DNA of 13,348 nucleotides, from NCBI GenBank assembly GCA_020435885.1, contig JAGQYU010000006.1, positions 337 through 13,684 on the forward strand, in the 5' to 3' direction. Position numbers and translations under genes: made by a program. Below, one piece after another: positions 6,377-12,562 of this stretch (positions are counted from its first letter, which is position 1; the number at the start of each line of letters is the position of its first letter). Below the pieces are notes generated by a model. That model saw only the letters and a list, made by a program, of their open reading frames with translations, had not been told where the DNA came from and ran no database searches. Source of the stretch: Flavobacteriaceae bacterium. Its GTDB lineage: Bacteria; Bacteroidota; Bacteroidia; Flavobacteriales; Flavobacteriaceae.

Positions 6377-7003
6377 ATGAATATTTTCAAAACAATTGCG
6401 GCTGTTATTTTATGCACATATTTTATATCGTGTAATAATACCCATAAAGAAACTTCTGCTGATAAAGAAGCTATTGATTCGCTAAAAACAGATGTTTCTA
6501 ACATAAGAAGTATAGGTGAAACTTTGGTGCCCGAAGCTAAAAAGAAAGTTGAAGGCTGGGAAGCATACCAACAATTAGATCAGCTTATTACAAAATATTA
6601 TACTGCTGATGCTTCTGAGGCACTCAATCTGTCAAAAGAACTCTCTACTACTACAAAACAACTGAAAGATTCACTCACCATAGAAAGGTTTAAAGAAAAT
6701 GATGTGATGATCCGTATTAATGTGTTGTATAATTATACACTGCGGTTACAAGACATGGCTAGCATTCCTAAAATAACCGAAAAAGAAGTAAATGATGAAA
6801 CACAAAACATTTTAGATGCTTTTTCGGCTTTAAACTCTAAGATCAATAACATTACTAATCAGGAAGAACTTCAGCAAGAGCTAGATGATTTTGAAGCCAA
6901 ACTTCCGAATACAAATATTCAAAAAGATACTGCTAAACCATTAAAAAAGCCAAGGCGTCCTGAAAAAATTTCTCCTATACAGGCTGCTCAACAAATTGAA
7001 TAG
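6377..7003 (+). CDS. Lipoprotein of unknown function, helical
   Basis: I do not recognise a functional family for this 208-residue protein. The N-terminus is a type II signal peptide: basic MNIFK, a hydrophobic stretch, and a lipobox ending FISC with C19 as the lipidated residue. The mature part is rich in Glu, Lys and Gln and looks almost entirely helical, with coiled-coil-like stretches around 25-60, 75-110 and 135-180. The C-terminus is a proline- and lysine-rich tail (KPLKKPRRPEKISP). No acidic surface-export signal is obvious right after C19, so the membrane in which it resides is uncertain. The frame is open back to a TTG at 6347, just after the promoter element. The ATG at 6377 puts the signal peptide at the N-terminus and was preferred. 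Confidence 0.75.
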   Translation: MNIFKTIAAVILCTYFISCNNTHKETSADKEAIDSLKTDVSNIRSIGETLVPEAKKKVEGWEAYQQLDQLITKYYTADASEALNLSKELSTTTKQLKDSLTIERFKENDVMIRINVLYNYTLRLQDMASIPKITEKEVNDETQNILDAFSALNSKINNITNQEELQQELDDFEAKLPNTNIQKDTAKPLKKPRRPEKISPIQAAQQIE

Positions 7004-7008
7004 TTTAC

Positions 7009-7016
7009 TATTTTTG
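7009..7016 (+). promoter_or_regulatory. Candidate -7 element for the JmjC-like oxygenase gene
   Basis: TATTTTTG matches TAnnTTTG exactly and lies 26 bases before the ATG at 7043, in the 39-base gap after the lipoprotein gene. The following sequence is very T-rich. No -33 TTG is at the standard spacing. Confidence 0.45.
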
Positions 7017-7042
7017 AATTTATTTTTTTACTCATTTTTTTA

Positions 7043-7918
7043 ATGAAATTGAATCTTCAATCAGTAGATAGAGTAGAAACCATATCTAAAAAAGATTTTT
7101 TAGAGCGCTACTTTAAACCTCAGAAACCTGTTGTAATTGAACGCTTTATAGAAGACTGGCCGGCATTTACAAAATGGAATTTAGAGTATATGAAATCCGT
7201 TGCCGGAGATATAACTGTTCCTTTATATGACGACAGGCCTGTAGATTATAAAGAAGGTTTCAACGAGCCTCATGCCAAAATGAAAATGAGTGGTTATATT
7301 GATCTTCTTAAAACACAACCTACCAAATACAGAATTTTCCTTTGGAATATTTTAAAAGAAGTACCTCAACTTCAGAATGATTTTTCATATCCGGATTTTG
7401 GCCTTCGTCTGATGAAAGGATTGCCCATGCTATTTTTTGGAGGGCAAGATTCTTATACTTTTATGCACTACGATATAGATTTGGCAAATATTTTTCACTT
7501 CCATTTTGAAGGAAAAAAGAAGTGTATTTTATTTCCACAAACAGAAAATAAACATCTTTATAAAGTGCCTCACTCACTTATTACCAGAGAAGATATTGAT
7601 TTTAACAATCCTGATCTTGAAAAATGGCCAGCACTTAAAAATGCCAAAGGCTTTATAACTGAGTTAGAACATGGCAATGTATTGTATATGCCGGAAGGTT
7701 ATTGGCACTATATGCGATATGTAACTCCCGGATTTTCAATGAGTTTAAGGGCTATTGCCAGAAATCCTAAAAACCTTTCCAAAGCTGTTTATAATATACT
7801 CATAATGCGATATTTTGATAATTTAATGCGAAGAATAAAAGGGCAGCAATGGATTGATTGGAAAAACGAACAAGCCATTATCAGAACCCATAAATATATG
7901 GATACTTTGGTAAAATAG
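7043..7918 (+). CDS. Cupin_8/JmjC-like Fe(II)/2-oxoglutarate oxygenase
   Basis: This 291-residue cytoplasmic protein resembles the FIH-type JmjC/cupin_8 family, whose characterised members hydroxylate amino-acid side chains on proteins using Fe(II), O2 and 2-oxoglutarate. The N-terminal block KPVVIERFIEDWPAFTKWN (28-46) is the typical entry of the family. The iron-binding facial triad is visible as H142 and D144 in FMHYDIDLANIF and H222 in MPEGYWHYMR. K160 in GKKKCILFP is well placed to bind 2-oxoglutarate. The last 50 residues are helical and basic (ILIMRYFDNLMRRIKGQQW) and could form a dimerisation helix pair, as in FIH. With all key residues present it is probably active. The substrate is unknown. 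It follows a lipoprotein gene with its own candidate promoter. Confidence 0.85.
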   Translation: MKLNLQSVDRVETISKKDFLERYFKPQKPVVIERFIEDWPAFTKWNLEYMKSVAGDITVPLYDDRPVDYKEGFNEPHAKMKMSGYIDLLKTQPTKYRIFLWNILKEVPQLQNDFSYPDFGLRLMKGLPMLFFGGQDSYTFMHYDIDLANIFHFHFEGKKKCILFPQTENKHLYKVPHSLITREDIDFNNPDLEKWPALKNAKGFITELEHGNVLYMPEGYWHYMRYVTPGFSMSLRAIARNPKNLSKAVYNILIMRYFDNLMRRIKGQQWIDWKNEQAIIRTHKYMDTLVK

Positions 7919-7921
7919 TGA

Positions 7922-7929
7922 TATATTTG
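7922..7929 (+). promoter_or_regulatory. Candidate -7 element for the outer-membrane barrel gene
   Basis: TATATTTG matches TAnnTTTG exactly and lies 19 bases before the ATG at 7949, immediately after the stop codon of the oxygenase gene. A TTTG at 7906-7909 is only 12 bases upstream, which is too close for a standard -33 element. Confidence 0.5.
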
Positions 7930-7948
7930 TCCATCAAAACAAATCATA

Positions 7949-8440
7949 ATGAAAAGAATAGTTGTCATCATAATTCTATTAGCTGCTTCTCAAATCAATG
8001 CTCAATCTTTTTCAGGAAAATTTGACAGTAAATTCCAAGTTGGGGCCAATCTTCAAGAAAACGGTTCAGGTTTAAACATTTCGTATGATTACGGATTGGG
8101 AGAAAATATTTCTATAGGTATTTCTTCCACCTATCTACTTGGTGTAAAAGAAGAGTTGGATGCAGAATTTGGTGACAGGTTTGATCTTAAAGCTCGCTTC
8201 AATGCCCATTTAGGAAGTGTATTAGATATCGATCAAAATTTTGATTTATACCCCGGATTGAGCCTAAGCCTTAAAAATTTTGGTGGCCATATAGGTGCTC
8301 GTTACTTTTTTTCACAAGGTTTTGGTATTTATGGTGAGTTCGGCTTTCCAATAGCCAATTATAAAGATGAACTTTTACCAGCAGAAAAACTACACAACCA
8401 AGGGCATTTTAATATTGGGGCTTCCTTTAATTTGGAGTAA
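7949..8440 (+). CDS. Small outer-membrane beta-barrel protein, unknown function
   Basis: This 163-residue protein begins with a Sec signal peptide (MKRIVVIIILLAASQINA, cleavage probably near residue 18-19). The mature part alternates polar and hydrophobic residues in strands of about ten residues, many starting or ending in Gly and aromatic residues: SGLNISYDYGLG, ISIGISSTYLLG, FDLKARFNAHLG, FDLYPGLSLSLK, GHIGARYFF, GFGIYGEFGFPI and HFNIGASFNLE. About eight strands fit a small OmpA/OmpX-like barrel. The last residues have the pattern of an outer-membrane C-terminal strand, although they end in Glu rather than Phe. It directly abuts the convergent recX stop codon. No specific function can be assigned. 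Confidence 0.78.
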   Translation: MKRIVVIIILLAASQINAQSFSGKFDSKFQVGANLQENGSGLNISYDYGLGENISIGISSTYLLGVKEELDAEFGDRFDLKARFNAHLGSVLDIDQNFDLYPGLSLSLKNFGGHIGARYFFSQGFGIYGEFGFPIANYKDELLPAEKLHNQGHFNIGASFNLE

Positions 8441-8911
8441 TTACTTTATAAGCTCAGTAACTTTACTATAAACCATATCGGATTCCCAGCCTCTGTAAAG
8501 AAGGTAATCAGCTAGCTTTTTTCTTTTTTTATAGATGTTGCGTTCTTTTATCTCTTTCAATCTTTTTTCGGCAAGTTCATCAAAAGTATTTCTATAATCA
8601 TCTTCATCAATTTCTTTCAAAGCTGATTTAATATTATACTCAGAGATGTTTTTTAATTTCAATTCTCTGATTATCCGTTGTTTCCCCCACTTTTTTATTG
8701 TAAATTTTCCTCTGGCGAAAGCCTTTGAAAACCTTTCTTCATTCAGATAATTATTTTCCAGTAAATGCAATAATACAGCCTCTTTAGCTTGTGGTATCAG
8801 GTTAAACTCTTTGAGCTTATTTTCAATTTCTTGATGACATCTTTCCTGATACACACAATAATTTTCCATTTTTTTCATTATATCATTGATTGTAAAAAGA
8901 CCTGATTTCAT
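8441..8911 (-). CDS. recX: Regulatory protein RecX
   Basis: RecX binds RecA filaments and limits their growth, so it modulates recombination and the SOS response. The 156-residue product is entirely helical, as expected for the tandem three-helix repeats of the family. The conserved segments are NYCVYQERCHQEIENKLKE (17-35), LLENNYLNEERFSKAFARGK (50-69), KWGKQRIIRELK (74-85) and KKLADYLLYRGWESDMVY (131-148). The ATG at 8911 was chosen. A TTG directly before it (8914) would add only one residue. recA is not adjacent in this window. The stop codon at 8441-8443 directly touches the stop of the convergent barrel gene, so no terminator separates them. I found no exact TAnnTTTG upstream. Confidence 0.92.
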   Translation of the reverse strand: MKSGLFTINDIMKKMENYCVYQERCHQEIENKLKEFNLIPQAKEAVLLHLLENNYLNEERFSKAFARGKFTIKKWGKQRIIRELKLKNISEYNIKSALKEIDEDDYRNTFDELAEKRLKEIKERNIYKKRKKLADYLLYRGWESDMVYSKVTELIK

Positions 8912-9032
8912 CAAAAAATTTATTTAAGGTTTTTTAAAACAGCAACTAAGGTAGGAATTTAACCTTTTTTGTTGTTATCATTATGAACTATTTAAAAAGA
9001 AATAATTACGTATTATTAAAATAGTATTGTGA

Positions 9033-12000
9033 ATGATTAAAAGGCTTATAGTAATAAACATACTTGTTTTATCGTATTTCTCATTTGCTCAAACACCACT
9101 TGCCAAGCAAAGTTTTGAAGGCTTAGGAGATACTTGGATGCCAATAGAGTTATCAACTCCATCATGTAATTCAAATGGTGATATATGGGCACCCGTAACT
9201 TCCATTTTTTCATTATTCCCTTCAGAAGGGAATCGATTTTGGGGTATTAGAGACCTTGACGGAAATTGTGGCGGAAATAACTTTGAAACTATCACACTTC
9301 CAAACATAGCTGTTTCTGGACAAACCAATCTTATCTTTTCTTTTGATTACTATGCCGAAGAATTTGATAATGGCGAAGCCCTTAAATATGAATTATTCTT
9401 TGATAATGTAAGTCAAGGAGAAGTAATTGTAGTAGAAGGTAATGGTGGTAATTCAGATGATACTAATGGCTGGAAAACAGAGACTGTATCTATACCTGAC
9501 ACTGTTTTAAATGTTAGTGCTAAATTTTTTGCCAAATGCAACCATACCTTTGAAATAGCCGGTTTTGATAATATTAAAATAGAAAAATCCTCAGGAAGCA
9601 GTTGTAATGCTCCTGTGGCTTTATCAGTTTATGAAATTGGAGGTTCTGTAGGTAATGAAATTACAGGTGACACCAGTTTAACTACACCCAGCAACATGTC
9701 ATCAACACCATGCGACCAAAGTTTTCTTTTTAATTATAATTATGATCTTTTCTATGCATTTACAGTTCCACAAGGTGAAAATTCTATCAATGTTTTAACC
9801 GGAGGACAAAATGGAAGTACTATTAAAGTGGCTGTTTGGGATAGCTGTAATGGTAATGTGGTTTTTTGTAGTAATCAACAAAGTACATTACACACTATAG
9901 ATGGTCTAAATTCTAATACTAATTATATTTTACAGGTTTGGCATGATGTGAGTTTTTGGTCAAATAATAGTGGTCCTTTTACTATAGCACTAGAAAAAAC
10001 CCCTCCGGCTCCAGACAATAATAATTGTTTTGATGCAACCGAATTAATTGTTGGTGAATCAGATTCTGAAAATGTAATCACTGCAACTAATGTAGGTGCC
10101 AACAATTCCGGTGAGCAATATCCTAGCTGTGCTAATTATAATGGAAGCGACGTTTGGTTCACCGCACAAATACCTGCTTCAGGTATTTTAACTGTAGAAA
10201 CACAAGATGCTGGAGATGATTTAGATACCGGAATCGCTATCTACACCGGAAGTTGTGGAAATTTAACTGAAATCGCATGTAATGATGATATAAGTAGAAA
10301 TAATTTATACTCTCAAATTGAATTGACAGGATATTCAAATACAACTGTTTACATTAGAGCTTGGACATATAATAATGCAACTCACGGTAATTTTAATATT
10401 GTTGCATATACTGAAATGTGCCCATATACAACTCGATGGAACGGAAGCAGGTGGAACAATGGAATACCAAATGCTTATACTTCGGCTGTTATTAACGGAG
10501 ACTATGATACTGCTGCTAACGGTAGCCTTGAAAGTTGTAATTGTACTATTGCAAATAATGTGACTGTTAATGTAGCTGCTGATCATTTTATTACTGTACA
10601 CAATAATTTTACTGTTGATGGAACTTTAGAAGTAAGAAATGAAGGTTCTTTAGTAATGACCAATAACAATGCTGTTATTGATGTTACAGGTACTGTTAAC
10701 ATCCACAAAACAACAACTACTTTAAATAATTATAGAGATTTTACTTATTGGTCTTCACCAGTTACAAATGCAGCTATTTCAGATGTGTTTACAGGAGTTA
10801 ATCTAAATAGAGTCTTCTATTGGAAAAAACCTGGAACAAATTTCTATGGTTCATGGTATAAAGCATCAGGAAATATGCAGGCAGGTAACGGTTATATTTC
10901 AGAAGCTCCAAACACTATACAACCAGGGCAACAACATTCTATAGTTTTTACAGGAATTCCTAATAACGGCGTTATCCCTGTTGAATTGGGGCATGCAGGT
11001 TCTACAGAAGATTTTGATGGCTTTAACTTAGTAGGTAATCCATACCCTTCTGCCATAAATGTTGAAGATTTTATCAATACTGCCGTTGAACAATCTACTG
11101 AAAGTAATTTAGATGTTATTAACGGCACTATATGGTTATGGACTCATAATACCGCTATATCTAACGGTTTGGCCGGAGAATTTTTAGGAGATGATTACGC
11201 TACGGTAAACCTTTCAGGTGGTACAAAAGCCGGAACATTAGGTAAAACTCCAGATTTTAACATAGCTTCCGGACAAGGTTTTTATGTTAAAGCTGAAAAA
11301 AGCGGAACTATCTATTTCGACAATGCCATGCGTATTAATGAAGAAGGAATGAACGATCTGTTCTTCAGAGAACAAGAACAAAAGAGCTCTTCTATAACTA
11401 AAAACAGAATTTGGTTGAATTTAGAATCAGCAGAAGGCGGGGCTTTTAACCAAATATTACTTGGCTTTTTTGATAAAGCTACCGATGGTTTTGACAAAGG
11501 CTACGATGGTCTTAGGTTCAGTGCCGGATGGGTAAGTTTCTATTCTTTGATTGATGATACCAAATATGCTATTCAGGGACTTGGCAAATTCAATGATCAA
11601 AAACAAATAACACTTGGTTTTGATACCTATATTTCAAGACCGATGAGCTACGAAATTAGTATTGCTGATATTGAAGGTGATGATTTGAACAATAGTGATA
11701 TTATACTGGTTGATAACTTGTTAAATATAACTCATAATCTTAAAGAAGGAAATTATCAATTCTCTACTGAAAACTCAGGTAATTTTGCTGATAGGTTTAC
11801 TTTGAAGTTTGTAAAAACTACTTTAAATATTGAAGAAGAGCCACAAGAGCGTATTGGCGATCTTGTTATCGTAGATAATGAAAATAATTTGGAAGTGAGG
11901 TCTGATAAAACTATCTCAAATGTTATAGTTTATGACCTTTTAGGAAGATCATTAATTAATAAATCTTCAAACAATACAACTGTTTCATTACCAACTTATT

Positions 12001-12083
12001 CCATTAAAAATGGAACAGCCTTACTGATTAATGTTCAATTTGAAGACAATACTATAACTACTAAAAAGATCATTCTTCAATAA
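9033..12083 (+). CDS. Large T9SS-secreted modular surface protein
   Basis: This 1016-residue protein has a Sec signal peptide (MIKRLIVINILVLSYFSFA, about 1-19) and a C-terminal type A T9SS sorting domain (about 935-1016). That domain holds the usual SNVIVYDLLGRSL motif and ends in KKIILQ, so the protein should cross the outer membrane by type IX secretion and be anchored or released there. Residues 21-184 resemble a MAM-like/choice-of-anchor J jelly roll. Residues 191-320 and 331-460 look like two related pre-peptidase-C-type modules, each with a paired-cysteine pattern and an FYAFTVP or VWFTAQIP strand. Residues 465-560 are a short beta-helix-like region. Residues 565-765 carry the YWSSPV and LVGNPYPSAI motifs common in Bacteroidota T9SS cargo. 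No catalytic domain is recognised, so an adhesin or matrix role is inferred. A terminator follows the stop. Confidence 0.87.
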   Translation: MIKRLIVINILVLSYFSFAQTPLAKQSFEGLGDTWMPIELSTPSCNSNGDIWAPVTSIFSLFPSEGNRFWGIRDLDGNCGGNNFETITLPNIAVSGQTNLIFSFDYYAEEFDNGEALKYELFFDNVSQGEVIVVEGNGGNSDDTNGWKTETVSIPDTVLNVSAKFFAKCNHTFEIAGFDNIKIEKSSGSSCNAPVALSVYEIGGSVGNEITGDTSLTTPSNMSSTPCDQSFLFNYNYDLFYAFTVPQGENSINVLTGGQNGSTIKVAVWDSCNGNVVFCSNQQSTLHTIDGLNSNTNYILQVWHDVSFWSNNSGPFTIALEKTPPAPDNNNCFDATELIVGESDSENVITATNVGANNSGEQYPSCANYNGSDVWFTAQIPASGILTVETQDAGDDLDTGIAIYTGSCGNLTEIACNDDISRNNLYSQIELTGYSNTTVYIRAWTYNNATHGNFNIVAYTEMCPYTTRWNGSRWNNGIPNAYTSAVINGDYDTAANGSLESCNCTIANNVTVNVAADHFITVHNNFTVDGTLEVRNEGSLVMTNNNAVIDVTGTVNIHKTTTTLNNYRDFTYWSSPVTNAAISDVFTGVNLNRVFYWKKPGTNFYGSWYKASGNMQAGNGYISEAPNTIQPGQQHSIVFTGIPNNGVIPVELGHAGSTEDFDGFNLVGNPYPSAINVEDFINTAVEQSTESNLDVINGTIWLWTHNTAISNGLAGEFLGDDYATVNLSGGTKAGTLGKTPDFNIASGQGFYVKAEKSGTIYFDNAMRINEEGMNDLFFREQEQKSSSITKNRIWLNLESAEGGAFNQILLGFFDKATDGFDKGYDGLRFSAGWVSFYSLIDDTKYAIQGLGKFNDQKQITLGFDTYISRPMSYEISIADIEGDDLNNSDIILVDNLLNITHNLKEGNYQFSTENSGNFADRFTLKFVKTTLNIEEEPQERIGDLVIVDNENNLEVRSDKTISNVIVYDLLGRSLINKSSNNTTVSLPTYSIKNGTALLINVQFEDNTITTKKIILQ

Positions 12084-12087
12084 AAAC

Positions 12088-12114
12088 AAAAAGCTGAGAA
12101 ATTCTCAGCTTTTT
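12088..12114. terminator. Intrinsic terminator, probably bidirectional
   Basis: An 11-base-pair stem (AAAAAGCTGAG with CTCAGCTTTTT) encloses a five-base loop (AAATT). It starts five bases after the stop of the large T9SS gene. The hairpin has A tracts on one side and T tracts on the other, so it can terminate transcription in both directions. It also sits downstream of the convergent small basic protein gene. Confidence 0.88.
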
Positions 12115-12134
12115 AACTAACTCAAATCACAACA

Positions 12135-12452
12135 CTAGTTTCTACTTTGTGTGTTGTTCTTTTTATGATGAATGTTAGCACTGCTCCTTCGTTGTTTACG
12201 TCTTAACTCCCTTCTTTCTTGTGCAGTTACTTTTCCATCAGCTTTAGCTTTACGTTCTGTTCTTCTAACTCTGGCTTGTTGTTTTGCCAATTTTCTGGTT
12301 TCTCTCTTAGTTAATTCTCCACTTTTAACACCTTCTGCAATTCTTACTTTTTGCGCTTTTTGCTTGGTATCTACAGCTGGAGTGGATTGTGCCGAGGTTA
12401 ATGAAACAAAACCTATAAACATCAATCCGAATAATAGCAATTTAATTTTCAT
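12135..12452 (-). CDS. Small basic exported protein with two 28-residue repeats
   Basis: I do not know a function for this 105-residue protein, although similar small basic proteins occur in Bacteroidota. It has a clear signal peptide (MKIKLLLFGLMFIGFVSLTSA, given in part: MKIKLLLFGL to SLTSA) with cleavage near residue 21. The mature part is extremely rich in Arg and Lys. Two units, 40-67 and 68-95, align without gaps at a 28-residue offset, sharing G45/G73, T48/T76, E51/E79, R53/R81, L55/L83, Q59/Q87 and R61/R89. Each begins with a 12-residue stretch (EGVKSGELTKRE and KAKADGKVTAQE) that has the Gly-6, hydrophobic-8 and Glu-12 spacing of an EF-hand loop but few acidic ligands. It is transcribed alone, towards the shared terminator. 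Confidence 0.8.
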   Translation of the reverse strand: MKIKLLLFGLMFIGFVSLTSAQSTPAVDTKQKAQKVRIAEGVKSGELTKRETRKLAKQQARVRRTERKAKADGKVTAQERRELRRKQRRSSANIHHKKNNTQSRN

Positions 12453-12458
12453 AATGAT

Positions 12459-12464
12459 TCCTTT
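12459..12464 (-). promoter_or_regulatory. Shine-Dalgarno-like site before the small basic protein gene
   Basis: On the minus strand AAAGGA lies six bases before the ATG at 12452. A purine-rich ribosome binding site this good is uncommon in Bacteroidota, where most genes rely on A-rich leaders, and it supports this start codon. Confidence 0.5.
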
Positions 12465-12517
12465 TTAAGATTAATACCTTTTAGACATTACACATTTTAA
12501 AAAGTTTAATTTGAGGC

Positions 12518-12548
12518 AAAAAAAAACCTGCAATAAATTTTGCAGGTT
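12518..12548 (-). terminator. Intrinsic terminator downstream of the RNase G gene
   Basis: On the minus strand a nine-base-pair stem (AACCTGCAA with TTGCAGGTT, 12525-12548) has a six-base loop and runs directly into a tract of T residues to 12518. It begins about 14 bases after the stop of the RNase E/G gene, which it should terminate. Confidence 0.88.
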
Positions 12549-12562
12549 CTTTTCGATATAAT

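Noticed and set aside
8946..8953. TACCTTAG on the minus strand as a recX promoter
   Set aside because: It has one mismatch to TAnnTTTG and no -33 partner, which is too weak to call in this AT-rich gap.
8948..8966. Small hairpin AAGGT/ACCTT followed by T residues between recX and the T9SS gene
   Set aside because: The stem is only five base pairs with a nine-base loop, and it lies in a divergent promoter gap where no terminator is expected.
9022..9029. TAGTATTG as a -7 element for the T9SS gene
   Set aside because: One fixed base is wrong, no -33 element is present, and it ends three bases before the ATG. It was left out as unsupported.
10335..10601. Open frames on both strands inside the large T9SS gene
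   Set aside because: They are low-complexity shadows (Ser/Ile- or Leu-rich) of a clearly coding frame, without ribosome binding sites or recognisable domains.
12172..12468. A 98-residue open frame opposite the small basic protein gene
   Set aside because: It is the leucine-rich complement of an Arg/Lys-rich coding sequence. The minus-strand frame has a signal peptide, a Shine-Dalgarno-like site and internal repeats.
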